53,421 nucleotides of DNA from an uncultured Clostridium sp. (GTDB lineage: Bacteria; Bacillota; Clostridia; TANB77; CAG-508), in NCBI GenBank assembly GCA_947575745.1, contig CANPOS010000009.1, forward strand, positions 1 through 53,421. The letters are read 5' to 3'. The notes below the pieces were generated by a model, which was not told where the DNA came from, made no database searches, and saw only the letters and a program-made list of their open reading frames with translations. This document shows, in pieces, positions 1 through 9,366 of this stretch; within the stretch, counting starts at the first letter, position 1; the number at the start of each line of letters is the position of its first letter. The position numbers and the translations under genes were made by a program.

Positions 1-180
1 TATGGTTAGAAACCAAAATAGTCAAAGCCAAAACCAAACAAAACCAAAACTATTCCAATTTCCAACCATAAAGAGATTTATTTTTTACTTTTGGTAACCA
101 TTAAGTTACATTTATACATATTATATGACCAATCGGTTACAATGTCAATAGAGATTTAATAAAAAAGGAGAAAAATATAT
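1..180 (+). promoter_or_regulatory. Leader of XRE regulator with possible operators
   Basis: No gene is visible here. An A/C-rich stretch (about 1-65, repeated AACCAAAA-like words) is followed by the palindrome TGGTAACCA at 92-100 and a related GGTTAC at 135-140. These flank a plausible AT-rich promoter (around 112-128, TATTATATG). A GGAG-containing ribosome binding site precedes the ATG at 181. That the GGTAACC words are binding sites of the regulator is inference. Confidence 0.3.
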
Positions 181-402
181 ATGTATCTAAAAAGATTAAA
201 AGAATTAAGAGAAGATAATGATTATACCCAAAACTATATTGGTAAGATAACAAATATGAAAAGAGAACAGTATTCAAGATATGAAACAGGAAAAAGAGAC
301 ATACCTCTTGATACTTTAATCACTCTTGCGAAATTATATAATATATCCGTAGACTACATCTTAGAATTAACTGATGAAAAAGCTCCATATAAAAGAAACT
401 AA
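181..402 (+). CDS. XRE-family (Cro/C1-type) transcriptional regulator
   Basis: A 73-residue protein that is essentially one helix-turn-helix domain. Residues about 5-62 match the HTH_3 pattern: LKELREDNDYTQ, then a recognition region around KREQYSRYETGKR, then LAKLYNISVDYIL. Such small proteins act as cytoplasmic DNA-binding repressors. An AAGGAG-like ribosome binding site at about 165-171 supports the ATG. It is the only plus-strand gene in the first 45 kb and faces the minus-strand NTPase across a shared hairpin. Its targets are unknown; GGTAACC words upstream make autoregulation possible. The fold is clear and the role is not. Confidence 0.85.
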   Translation: MYLKRLKELREDNDYTQNYIGKITNMKREQYSRYETGKRDIPLDTLITLAKLYNISVDYILELTDEKAPYKRN

Positions 403-412
403 TGTACAACAA

Positions 413-454
413 AAGCACTTAAAGCTGTATGATTTTATATAGCTTTAAGTGCTT
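413..454 (-). terminator. Convergent hairpin terminator
   Basis: Inverted repeat AAGCACTTAAAGCT (413-426) and AGCTTTAAGTGCTT (441-454). On the minus strand it is followed by TTTTGTTG, so it best fits termination of the NTPase gene, whose last codons form one arm. It also lies just after the plus-strand regulator. Confidence 0.6.
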
Positions 455-1053
455 GAAATATATAATTATTATCCTTTAAAATATAATTTACAATTTCTTT
501 AGTACTCTTATCTATACTTTTACTGAAGTCAAAAAATGGTAAATTATATTTTTTACATTGTTCTTGTATTAATTGACTTTCATATTTATATACTTTTATT
601 CTTTCTATTAGTTCTAAAGTACCTAATGGTCTAGTCCAATCCCATTTAGTTTCATTTTTTCTTATAGTTTCAACTTTTTGATTTATATCTACATTTGGAT
701 ATCCAACAAAATATGCCCTACAACATTCTTGATTGATTTTTTGGTAATAGTCTTTTGGCATTAATTGATACATGTCTACTAGCATTCTATATTGTAAGTC
801 ATCATATTTTTCAGTCTGTACAAAATGTGCCAAAAAGTCAATTAATTTTTCGCTTACTTTTTCTATTCCTATTCCCCAAGTTTTTCCGTCAAAAATTTCT
901 AACTGAGGGAATATATATTCAAATGATTGAGTTATAGAATCCATCATAATATGTTGATAATAACCTGTTTTTTTCCAGTGCTTTACAGATGCTAAGAGTT
1001 TTACCTGTTCTAGGTACGCCTGCAACAATAATATGTTTCTTTTCTGTATTCAT
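435..1053 (-). CDS. P-loop NTPase/kinase-like protein with a one-base shift at an A7 run
   Basis: The start at 1053 gives MNTEKKHIIVAGVPRTGKT, a nucleotide-binding loop typical of adenylate-kinase-like proteins. After about 26 codons the reading frame must move by one base to reach the long second part (HIMMDSITQSFEY..., ending LKAI). The shift lies at a run of seven A on the coding strand (forward 968-974); with six A the protein reads straight through as EKTGYYQHIMM. This is the only frameshift in the AT-rich genes that is not a CGGN site, so it may be a homopolymer sequencing error, transcript slippage or real decay. The gene follows ribH closely (18 bp). The substrate is unknown. Confidence 0.6.
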
Positions 1054-1070
1054 ATTATTTACTCCATCTA

Positions 1071-1532
1071 TTAAATATTTTTCATTAGATTTACCATTTC
1101 AATTGCTGCACAAGCGGTATCATACCCTTTGTTGCCTGCTTTTGTTCCTGCTCTTTCTATTGCTTGTTCAATATTATCTGTTGTAAGTACTCCAAATAAT
1201 GTTGGCACTCCTGTTTTCATTCCAACTGTTGCAATTCCTTTACTTGCTTCTGCACATACAAAATCATAATGATCAGTTGCTCCTTTTATAACAGCTCCTA
1301 AACAAATTATAGCATCATATTTTTTACTTTCTGCCATTTTTTGTGCTACTATTGGTATTTCAAATGAACCTGGAACCCAAGCTAGTTCTATGTCATCTTT
1401 TCCAACTCCATGTCTTATTAATGCGTCTTCTGCTCCTCCTATTAGTTTTGATACAATAAATTCATTAAACCTAGCTGCAACTATTCCTATTTTCATCTTG
1501 CTTCCTACTACATTTCCTTCTAAAATTTTCAT
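1071..1532 (-). CDS. ribH: 6,7-dimethyl-8-ribityllumazine synthase
   Basis: A 153-residue, full-length lumazine synthase. It condenses 5-amino-6-ribitylaminouracil with 3,4-dihydroxy-2-butanone 4-phosphate, the penultimate step to riboflavin, and usually assembles as a shell or pentamer in the cytoplasm. Family signatures are visible: [12 protein letters not shown] near the start, WVPGSFEIP around residues 52-60, [16 protein letters not shown] around 77-92 and [15 protein letters not shown] around 113-127. An AGGAGG site precedes the ATG. It is the last gene of the ribD-ribE-ribBA-ribH cluster. No frameshift occurs. Confidence 0.97.
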   Translation of the reverse strand: MKILEGNVVGSKMKIGIVAARFNEFIVSKLIGGAEDALIRHGVGKDDIELAWVPGSFEIPIVAQKMAESKKYDAIICLGAVIKGATDHYDFVCAEASKGIATVGMKTGVPTLFGVLTTDNIEQAIERAGTKAGNKGYDTACAAIEMVNLMKNI

Positions 1533-1565
1533 TGTTAATTCCTCCTTTTAATTTATTAATTTTTA

Positions 1566-1637
1566 TTGTGAAACAACAAGGTTTCTTGGGTACCTCACCC
1601 ACTGGCTTTGCCTGTGAGGTGGGTCAGGTTCTTATAG
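1566..1637. repeat. Palindromic repeat family A, copy 1
   Basis: About 70 bp with the layout TGTGAAACAACAAGG, TACC, CACCCAC, GGCTTTGC, a GTGAGGTGG arm and GGTTCTTATA. A close relative lies at 5571-5643. The central part folds (CCTCACCCAC pairing with GTGAGGTGGG). It overlaps the last codons of ribBA and appears to supply that gene's final residues and stop. Confidence 0.7.
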
Positions 1638-2818
1638 TCTGTCATGTGACTCATTTTATTTTGTTTTGTTAATAAATAGTTTAAGTTTATATCATTAGGC
1701 TCTACTTCTATTTTTTCTCTTGAAGTTACATCTATTCCATATTTTGATAATCCTTCTATTTTAGTTGGATTATTTGTTAGAAGTTTTATTTTATTTATTC
1801 CAAGTATTTTAAGCATTTCTGCTGCATCTCTATAATCCCTCAAATCTGCTTCAAATCCAAGTTTTAAATTTGCTTCAACTGTATCTAGTCCTTGTTCTTG
1901 TAGTTTATATGCTTTAATTTTGTTTATTATACCTATCCCTCTGCCTTCATGTTCCATATATAAAATTACACCTTTTTTTGCTTTTGCTATTTCTTTCATT
2001 GCAAGTTCTAGTTGTTCTCCACAGTCACATTTTAGTGAACCAAAAACATCACCTGTTAAACATTTTGAATGTACTCGACATAGTACTTCTTCATTTTCTT
2101 TAAATTCTCCCATAGTAAGGGAAACATGCACTTCATTTGTTACTTTGTTTTGAAAAGCTGTAATTGTAAAATCTCCATATTTAGTTGGTAGTTTTGCTTC
2201 AGCTTTTTTCTCTACTCTTTTTTCGTTTTCTAATATGTATTGTATCAATTCTTCTATACTAATTTTAGTAAGATTCAAAGTTCTTGCAAGTTCTTCAAGC
2301 CTATCATTTTTCATCATATGTCCATCATCTTCCATAATTTCACAACATAGACCACATTCTTTAAGTCCTGCAAGTTTCATTAAATCAACGGTTGCTTCTG
2401 TATGTCCGTTTCTTTCTAGTACTCCGTTTTCTTTTGCTTCTAGTGGAAACATATGTCCTGGTTTTCTAAAGTCCGAACCTGTTGTTCCATCTTCTACAGC
2501 TTTTATTGCTGTTATAGAACGTTCATAAGCTGATATTCCTGTTGTTGTATCTATATAGTCTATTGATGTCATAAAAGCGGTTTCGTGATTATCTGTGTTT
2601 TTTTCTACCATTGGTTTTAATGATAGCTTTTCACATATTTTTTTACTCATAGGCATACATATAAGTCCTTTTGCATATTTTGCCATAAGATTTACATTTT
2701 CAGGTGTTGCAAATTCTGCAGCGCATATGAAGTCCCCTTCGTTTTCTCTTTCTTCGTCGTCTGTAACTATTATTATTTTTCCGTTTCTTAAATCTTCTAA
2801 TGCTTGTTTTACTGACAT
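1595..2818 (-). CDS. ribBA: Bifunctional DHBP synthase / GTP cyclohydrolase II
   Basis: A 407-residue fusion that makes both riboflavin precursors. Residues 1-200 are 3,4-dihydroxy-2-butanone 4-phosphate synthase (IIVTDDEERENEGDF metal/substrate loop, HTEATVDL). Residues about 205-395 are GTP cyclohydrolase II with the zinc site (CLTGDVFGSLKCDCGEQL) and EHEGRGIG. The frame is intact; its glycine codons after C (AAC GGA and similar) stay in the normal phase. After the usual family end near KMSHM there is an extra tail of about 14 residues encoded by a palindromic repeat, which suggests the repeat inserted at the 3' end. It lies 12 bp after ribE. Confidence 0.97.
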   Translation of the reverse strand: MSVKQALEDLRNGKIIIVTDDEERENEGDFICAAEFATPENVNLMAKYAKGLICMPMSKKICEKLSLKPMVEKNTDNHETAFMTSIDYIDTTTGISAYERSITAIKAVEDGTTGSDFRKPGHMFPLEAKENGVLERNGHTEATVDLMKLAGLKECGLCCEIMEDDGHMMKNDRLEELARTLNLTKISIEELIQYILENEKRVEKKAEAKLPTKYGDFTITAFQNKVTNEVHVSLTMGEFKENEEVLCRVHSKCLTGDVFGSLKCDCGEQLELAMKEIAKAKKGVILYMEHEGRGIGIINKIKAYKLQEQGLDTVEANLKLGFEADLRDYRDAAEMLKILGINKIKLLTNNPTKIEGLSKYGIDVTSREKIEVEPNDINLNYLLTKQNKMSHMTDYKNLTHLTGKASG

Positions 2819-2830
2819 CTGTTAAACCTC

Positions 2831-3468
2831 CTAAAACCCATTCTCTATTAAAAATTCTTTTGTTATTCCTTTTTCTTCTTGTTTATTTAATAACTTTTCT
2901 ACATATTTTCCTATTATATCACATTCTATGTTTATTGTGTCACCTTTTTCTTTATATTTTAAATTTGTATTTTCTTGTGTGTGTGGTATTATAGATACTT
3001 TAAAAGTATCTTTTGAACTTTCGGCAACTGTTAAACTTATTCCGATCAAGTGCAACAGAAGCCTTTTCTACTATGTATTTCAAAAGATTTTTGTCTGCTG
3101 TAATTATATACCATATTGCATTTTCATCTTTTTCTATATTTTCTATTATACCAGTTCCATCTATATGTCCTGAAACTATGTGTCCACCTAATCTTGCATT
3201 TAGTGTTAATGCTCTTTCTAAATTTACATAGGTTCCTTTTTTTATTGTTCTCAAGGAACTTCTTTTCATAGTTTCTGGCATTACATCTGTTTCATAGAAT
3301 TTATCTGCTATTTTTGTTACAGTTAAGCAAATACCATTTACTGCTATGCTATCTCCAATTTTTGTTCCGTTCTAATACAGTTTTACATTCTATCATTAAT
3401 TTAGCTGAATTTCCTAATGTTTCTATACTTTTTACTTTTCCTAGTTCTTCTATAATACCTGTAAACAT
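2831..3468 (-). CDS. ribE: Riboflavin synthase alpha subunit, two CGGA sites
   Basis: It dismutates two lumazines to riboflavin. Start MFTGIIEELGKV at 3468 behind GAAAGGAAG. Two tandem lumazine-binding domains are visible (first NGICLTV and HIVSGHIDG; second ALDGISLTV). Read in triplets the gene breaks twice: at forward 3366-3369 (GAA CGGA ACA, giving LEGTKIGDS) and 3041-3044 (GAT CGGA ATA, giving ALDGISLTV). Reading each CGGA as a single Gly (residues 34 and 142) restores a 211-residue protein of normal length. Both glycines are at conserved positions. The gene sits between ribD and ribBA, so function is strongly expected. Confidence 0.93.
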
Positions 3469-3483
3469 CGTTCTTCCTTTCTA

Positions 3484-4561
3484 CTATTTGATATATCCTG
3501 TTACTAAAAAGTCATTCCCTATTTTTTCTAAATTTACATTTTTTAACTTAATTGCATTTTTCATATATTCTATTCCTTTTCCTGTTATAGGAGAAAGACT
3601 TTCTTTCCCTCCTACTATTTTAGGAGCAATATATGCATAAACTTTATTTACTATTCCTTCTTCTATGCTTGAAGCGTTAATATTCCCTCCACCTTCTATA
3701 AGGACACTATCTATCTTCATTTGTCCTAAGATTTTCATTAAAGCTTCTAAGTCTATTCCATTTTGGTATGGGACTTTTATTAATTCTATTTGTTTTTCTT
3801 TTAATTTCTCTATTTTTTCTTTGTTAGCTTCATTGCAATAAGCTATTATTGTTCTAATATCTTTTGCTGTTTTTACAATATTACTGTTCAAGTCTATATC
3901 TACATTAGTATCACATATTATTCTTATTGGATCTACTCCTTTTTCTATTCTGCAATTTAACATTGGATTATCTAGTTTTACTGTATTTATTCCGTACTAA
4001 AATTGAAGAATATTCTTTTCTTAAGTTTTGTACATGGTTTCTTGTATTTTCTTCTGTTATCCATTTTGAATCACCTGTATAACATGCAATTTTTCCATCT
4101 AAAGTCATTGCATACTTGATTGCAGCAAATGGCTTTCCAGTTTTAATATAATGAAAAAATATTTCATTTAGAGCTAAACATTCTTTTTCTAAAACTCCAT
4201 ATATTATTTCTATTCCTGCTTGTTTTAGTTTTTCTATTCCTTTTCCTGCAACTAATGGATTTGGATCTTTTGCTCCTATTATTACTCTTTTTATCTTTTT
4301 TTCTATTATTATGTCTGTGCATGGTGGGGTTTTGCCAAAGTGTGAGCATGGTTCTAGTGTAACATATAAGTCTGCTCCTTCTGCATTTTCTAGGTTAAGT
4401 AAAGCGTTCCTTTCTGCATGGTATGAACCATATTTTTCATGATAGCCTTGGCTTATTATTTTGTTATCTTTTACTACAACAGCACCTACTATTGGATTTG
4501 GATTTGTATATCCTATTCCTTTTTTTGCAAGTTCTATTGCAAGTCTCATATATTCTTCCAT
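3484..4561 (-). CDS. ribD: Bifunctional riboflavin deaminase/reductase, one CGGA site
   Basis: It deaminates and reduces the pyrimidine intermediate of riboflavin synthesis. Residues 1-145 are the deaminase with the zinc motif HAERNAL and a PCSHFGKTPPC segment; residues about 150-358 are the RibD reductase with YAMTLDGKIA and IEGGGNINAS. Triplet reading breaks at forward 3991-3994: GTA CGGA ATA, where the family has ILVGINTV. Taking CGGA as Gly190 gives 358 residues, normal length. It is the first gene of the rib cluster. I see no FMN riboswitch in the 400 bp upstream, unusual for a Firmicutes rib operon. Confidence 0.94.
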
Positions 4562-4650
4562 AAAAGTTCCTTTGTTTCATTAATAATACTATATTATATC
4601 ACAGTTTTTATGATAAAACTACTGTAAAATCAACTTTTTATTAATTTTAT

Positions 4651-4911
4651 GTTACTAGTCAGTTATTTGCAATTATTATATAACAAATAAAATATATAAA
4701 AAAACGTTACACTCGCTTGTCAATACAGCTTTTAAGAAATTGTAATGATAGAAAATGCGCCTCTTTCACTTTGTAAGATTTATTTCATAAATCTACGTGA
4801 ACATCCCTCATTTTCTATCTAACAATTTCTAAAAAACCTTCCAATCCAACGCTCATTACACTTATTTTTATATATTTTATTTGCTTTTTTATTTTAAGGC
4901 TGACTAGTAAC
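4651..4911. repeat. Long nested palindrome (MITE-like)
   Basis: The ends are perfect inverted repeats GTTACTAGTCAG (4651-4662) and CTGACTAGTAAC (4900-4911). Inside, CAAATAAAATATATAAAAA pairs with its complement near 4862-4884, AGAAATTGT..GATAGAAAATG pairs with CATTTTCTATC..ACAATTTCT, and the centre AGATTTAT/ATAAATCT closes it. Roughly 260 bp could fold into one long branched hairpin. There is no coding capacity. It fills most of the space between ribD and the alarmone synthetase. Confidence 0.7.
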
Positions 4912-4924
4912 AAGTTTTATGACA

Positions 4925-4970
4925 AAAGAAGAAGTAATCATCTTTTCTTACTTCTTCTTTTTATATATAA
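4925..4970 (-). terminator. Hairpin terminator after alarmone synthetase
   Basis: AAAAGAAGAAGTAA and TTACTTCTTCTTTTT pair around a short loop, with T-rich flanks on both strands. It directly follows the stop at 4980 on the minus strand. Confidence 0.65.
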
Positions 4971-4979
4971 TAGCTATTT

Positions 4980-5546
4980 TTATCCCTTCATATACAACCT
5001 TGAAAGTTTTGTATCTAACATATTTATAATTTTTGCATACCAAGATAATTTTTGTGAATCTAGCCATGACATTTTTTTCTTTGTTTTATATCTCATCTTG
5101 TGTTCTGCTGTTGCCCAAAAGTCCATTGCCATAGTTCTTATTTGTATCTCACACTTTACATATAGCTCTTTTTCTTTGAAGTTTATTGGAACTTCAACTA
5201 TCAAGTGAAATGCTGAGTATCCACTTTCTTTTGGCTTTTTTATGTAGTCTTTTTCTTGTATAATCTTAATGTCTTCCATTTCTCCTATTATCTCTTTTAT
5301 TGTTAGAATATCATTTTTGAATGGGCAAGTTATTCTAATTCCTGCTATATCGTCTATATTTTGTACAAGATTTTTATAGTTTAACTCATAACGCTTTTTC
5401 TTCATTTTGTTTAATATACTCTGAGGAGTTTTTATCCTACTAGTTATATTGTTCATCATATCATACCCATACATATTGTTAATTTCTTCTTTTACTGAAG
5501 ATAGCTTTTCTAGTAGTTTATTATTTGCCATTTCATAAATTTGCAT
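4980..5546 (-). CDS. Small alarmone synthetase, GTP pyrophosphokinase (YjbM/YwaC-like)
   Basis: A single RelA/SpoT synthetase domain without hydrolase or TGS regions, expected to make (p)ppGpp in the cytoplasm. The core is visible: SRIKTPQSILNKMKKK, DDIAGIRITCPF, YIKKPKESGYSAFHLIVEVP and CEIQIRTMAMDFWATAEHKMRYK. The 188 residues are slightly short for the class. The start is uncertain: the frame stays open upstream through a palindromic repeat without an ATG, and the ribosome binding site before 5546 is weak. A long RelA (31.5 kb) provides the bifunctional enzyme. Confidence 0.9.
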   Translation of the reverse strand: MQIYEMANNKLLEKLSSVKEEINNMYGYDMMNNITSRIKTPQSILNKMKKKRYELNYKNLVQNIDDIAGIRITCPFKNDILTIKEIIGEMEDIKIIQEKDYIKKPKESGYSAFHLIVEVPINFKEKELYVKCEIQIRTMAMDFWATAEHKMRYKTKKKMSWLDSQKLSWYAKIINMLDTKLSRLYMKG

Positions 5547-5570
5547 AAACTTACCAAATTCATTATCTTT

Positions 5571-5643
5571 TATTGTGAAAACAACAAGGTTCTCAGGTAC
5601 CCACCCACAGGCTTTGCATGTGATGGTAGGTGAGGTTCTTATA
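5571..5643. repeat. Palindromic repeat family A, copy 2
   Basis: Same layout as 1566-1637: TATTGTGAAAACAACAAGG, GGTACC, CCACCCAC, GGCTTTGCATGTGATGG and GGTTCTTATA, in the same orientation. It lies just upstream of, and in open frame with, the alarmone synthetase. The rest of 5644-5800 shows only an unused AAAGGAGGAG ribosome-binding-like string near 5710-5725. Confidence 0.7.
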
Positions 5644-5800
5644 TTTATTGGTACTAAACTGTTAGATATTAAACTTCCTTCATTTTTTAATTCTATATTT
5701 ACTCCTTTAATCTCCTCCTTTCCTTTGTTCTGAAGTCATTATATTATCTAAATGTTAACTTCATATTAACTTTTTGTGTATTTTTTGTGAAATTATGGAA

Positions 5801-7020
5801 TTAGTCCTTTTTTCTGATTTTAACAATGTTTTCGATATTTAAGTTAGATGCTCTAGTTACAAAATTATATCCATATTTTTCTTTTAGTCTATCTATGGTG
5901 TTGTCTATTGTATTTTGTTTGTCATTATCTTTGGTATCAAATAATGATAATTGTTGCTTATTTTTATCTACTAGATTATCAACTCTCATACCTACTAAAC
6001 GAATTGCCATTCCTTGTTTAAACATTTCATTTAGTAATTCTTTTGCTGTTTTATATATTTCTTTTGTATTTGATATAGATGTTTCTAATTTCTTTTGATG
6101 TGAGAAGTCTACAAAATCTTTTGTCCTAAGTTGTACATTTACTACATTTGCAAGTAAATTTTCCTTTCTTAATCTATATGTCACTTGTTCTGTTAATGCG
6201 AATAATATTTTTTCTAATTCTTCCTTGTTTCTTACATCATTTGGCGTTGTTACTGAATTTCCTATGCTTTTTGGCTTTTCTCTTTCAAATATTATTTCTG
6301 AATTGTCAATTCCGATTAGCATATTCCCACATTATGATACCATGTTTTCCAAATACTTTCATTAACTTTTCTTTGTCATATTTAGCTAAATCTCCTATTG
6401 TTTTTATATGCATATTTTCTAGTTTGGGAACTGATTTTCTTCCAAGCATAAATAGTTCTGATACTGGTAGCTTCCACATTTTATTTTCTATCTCGTTTTC
6501 AAATAGTGTATGTACTTTATCTGGTTTTGTGAAGTCTGATGCCATTTTAGCAAGTAGTTTATTATGTGCAACGCCTATATTTACCGTAAATCCTAATTCT
6601 TCTTTAACTCGTCTGTTTATTTCATTTGCTTTATTTATAAGTGTGTCACTCATTAAATAATTTGTCATATCCATAAAACATTCGTCTATACTATATCTTT
6701 CTATTTTATCTGTATATTCTAAAAGTAAATTATATAGTTTATCTGAATATTCTCTATATATTTTATATTCACACCCTAAATACACATTGAGTCCTGGACA
6801 TTTTTTCTTAGCTGCATATATTGTTTCTCCTGTTTTTACTCCGCATTTTTTTGCTAACATACTTTTTGCAAGTACTATTCCTGATCTTCTTGTTTCATCT
6901 CCTCCGAATTATCGCAGGTATAGTTCTAATATCTAACTTTTCTCCATTTTTTAACATTTCAACTGCTGTCCAGCTAAGGAAAGCATTATTAACATCTATA
7001 TGTAATATTTGTCTTTCCAT
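5801..7020 (-). CDS. dinB: DNA polymerase IV (Y-family), two CGGA sites
   Basis: An error-prone translesion polymerase acting on stalled forks. Start MERQILHIDVNNAFLSW at 7020; the SIDECFMD active-site motif and VNIGVAHNKLLAKMASDFTKPD follow. Triplet reading breaks at forward 6903-6906 (ATT CGGA GGA, restored as PAIIGGDE) and 6311-6314 (AAT CGGA ATT, restored as EYANGIDNSEI). With Gly39 and Gly236 it has 405 residues, normal for DinB with a C-terminal little-finger domain. It forms its own unit ending near the ABC operon terminator. Confidence 0.93.
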
Positions 7021-7078
7021 ATTTAACCACCATAGTTATTATAAAACAATTGTTTGTAATTGTCAAGAGTTTTTACAA

Positions 7079-7124
7079 AAAAATTGGGTGATTTTTGAGT
7101 CCGTCCCCAAAATCACCCAATTGT
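7079..7124. terminator. Bidirectional terminator hairpin
   Basis: AATTGGGTGATTTTTG (from 7082) pairs with CAAAATCACCCAATT (to about 7124), with T runs available on both strands. It lies between the ABC permease end and the dinB start and probably ends the ABC operon. Confidence 0.7.
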
Positions 7125-8378
7125 TTAATTATTCTTATCTTTATATATCTTCATTATATCTTTAAAATTTATCTTACTTCCATAGTTTAGTATTGCACTT
7201 GAGTATATTTTGATAGATACTTTGGCTATTATAAATATTGTAACTGCTAATAATGCTACTGATAATGCTATTTCTCCATAACTTGCTAATCCTGACATTA
7301 CTCTAAATGGCATACAGAATGGCGATGATAATGGGAATATTCCAGCAAATGTATTTAGCTCGCTTGTTGGATTCATCATTGTAAAGTATGCAAGATAAAA
7401 GCCTATTACTGCAAGTATTGCAACTGGTGAGTTTGCTGATTGTATATCTTCTGGCTTGCTTACTGTTGAACCTGTTAAAGCATATAATAAAGCATATGTA
7501 AAATATCCAAGTAAGAAGTATATTATAGTAATTACAAGTAGGAATGGTGTTATATTTTCTAAACTTATTAGTCCATCTAACATTCCTTCTTCTAAAAATA
7601 ATGAGTTTGAAATTAATGCAACTATAATCATTGCTAATATTTGAAGTAGTCCAACTATTCCTATTCCTATGGTTTTTCCTAATACTATTGTTGATGGCTT
7701 TGTTGAAGTTACTAGTGTTTCTATTATTTTTGATGTTTTTTCTGTTGTTATTGAGCTCGATACTTGGTAAGCACAGAAGTATATTGCATAAAATAGAACT
7801 AGTGATAGTATCATCATTACAGCTGGATTTCCTTGCATTTCTTGTTCTTCTGTTTGTTTCATATCAAATGTAAAGTTTGGACTTATACTTGCAAGTTGTT
7901 CTACTGATAAATTTAATTTTGATATTTGTAAATTTAAATATAGAGTTGATAGAGCACTTACTAATTTTTCAGGCATTTCATCAACATATATTAAATTGTC
8001 TACTATATATTCTATATTTATTTCATTTCCTTTTGAAGTAATTACTATTGCTTTTTCTATTTCTTCATTTGTTATCTTTTCTTTTATTGTATCAAATGTA
8101 ATTTCTTCGTTTGCCACTTGTACTTCATAACCAAGTTCCATTGTATTTATATTTTCTAATGTACCTTCATATATGTTTTCTTTGTCTACTATTAAGATTT
8201 TTGTACTTTCTCCTCCAAAGTTACTATCTCCTTTAATCATTTTCATAATGTTTGGTACATTAAATAGTATCACTATAAGCAATAATATTATTATGTTTGA
8301 TATTATGAAAGATTTTCTTTTTATCATATCTTTCATTGTAAATCTTGCAACTGTAAACATTTCTTTCAAATTACTCAC
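7125..8378 (-). CDS. ABC-2 type permease (NatB-like sodium/drug exporter)
   Basis: A 417-residue membrane subunit of an ABC exporter. One TM segment at residues 24-44, a large extracytoplasmic part (about 45-180), then a cluster of five TM helices from 188 onward (for example ILSLVLFYAIYFCAYQV and ILAVIGFYLAYFTMM). The SSITTEKTSKIIETLVTSTKPSTIVLGKTIG stretch is the typical ABC-2 amphipathic coupling region near 206-236. It overlaps the ATPase gene by 8 bp, so the two are co-translated. The resemblance is to NatB/YhaP; the substrate is not known. Confidence 0.85.
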   Translation of the reverse strand: MSNLKEMFTVARFTMKDMIKRKSFIISNIIILLLIVILFNVPNIMKMIKGDSNFGGESTKILIVDKENIYEGTLENINTMELGYEVQVANEEITFDTIKEKITNEEIEKAIVITSKGNEINIEYIVDNLIYVDEMPEKLVSALSTLYLNLQISKLNLSVEQLASISPNFTFDMKQTEEQEMQGNPAVMMILSLVLFYAIYFCAYQVSSSITTEKTSKIIETLVTSTKPSTIVLGKTIGIGIVGLLQILAMIIVALISNSLFLEEGMLDGLISLENITPFLLVITIIYFLLGYFTYALLYALTGSTVSKPEDIQSANSPVAILAVIGFYLAYFTMMNPTSELNTFAGIFPLSSPFCMPFRVMSGLASYGEIALSVALLAVTIFIIAKVSIKIYSSAILNYGSKINFKDIMKIYKDKNN

Positions 8379-9262
8379 CTACCTTTTCTATAAAAATGTC
8401 ATTAAGTGAAGGTTTTCTTATTTCGAATTTTAAAACTTTTATATTGTTCTTTGCCAATAAATCAAATAGCTTATATCCTTCTTCTTCGCTTTTTATCTTT
8501 ATTTCATATTCATTATCTTTACTGTTGTATATCTCTAATCCTAATTCTTCTATATACTTATCTGCATTTTCTTTTGTACTTAGTAATATTCTATTTGCTG
8601 GATATTGTTCTTTTATTTCTTTTAAATTTCCTTTTAATACTGTTTTTCCTCTATTTAATATTAAGACTTCTGTACAAAATTCTTCAATAGAACTCATTTG
8701 ATGACTTGACATTATTATATATTTTCCTTGTTTTACAAGCTCTATTATTACATTTTTCAAAAGTTCTGTATTAACTGGATCTAGACCACTAAATGGTTCG
8801 TCTAATACTATTAATTCTGGATTATGTAATATTGCTGTTATAAATTGTACTTTTTGTTGGTTACCTTTTGAAAGCTTTTCGGCTGTCATATCTAAGTATT
8901 CTGCAACTTTTAGTTTTTCACTCCATTTTTGTATTTCAGATTCTGCATCGACTTTTGTCATACCTTTTAATTGTGCAAAATATACTAATTGTTCACGTAT
9001 CTTTGTTTTAGGATATATTCCTCTTTCTTCTGGTAGATATCCAAAATTTACATTTCTTCTATCTACTTTATTTCCATTCCATGTTATTTCTCCTGAAGTT
9101 TTTTTCATTATTCCTAAAATCATTCTTATTGTAGTTGTTTTTCCGTGCGCCATTTGTTCCAAGTAGTCCATAAACACCAGGTTTATTCATTTCTAATGAA
9201 ATATTATCTACTACTACTTTTTCTGAATAACTTTTAGTGACATTTTCAAGTTTTAGTCCCAT
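8371..9262 (-). CDS. ABC transporter ATPase (NatA-like), CGGA inside Walker A
   Basis: The ATPase partner of the downstream permease. Start MGLKLENV at 9262 behind GGAGGAAAAAAC. Triplet reading breaks exactly in the Walker A loop: GCA CGGA AAA at forward 9142-9145, restored as GTNGAGKTTTIRM (Gly40). The signature KLSKGNQQKVQF, Walker B LIVLDEPFSGLD and the switch SSHQ follow. Restored length is 296 residues. Without the shift the protein would end after 57 residues, so reading CGGA as Gly is needed for any function. Confidence 0.93.
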
Positions 9263-9366
9263 GTTTTTTCCTCCTTTTAAGTTTGGGTTTATTATATTAC
9301 AATTTGTACTTAATTTCAATAAATTTGAATTTTATTAAGATTTATTTAAGTTTTAAATTTTATAAA

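Noticed and set aside
4562..4980. FMN riboswitch upstream of ribD
   Set aside because: None of the conserved RFN words (such as AGGGGCAGGGTGAAATTCCC-like or ACCGGCGGT) is present; the space holds a palindrome instead.
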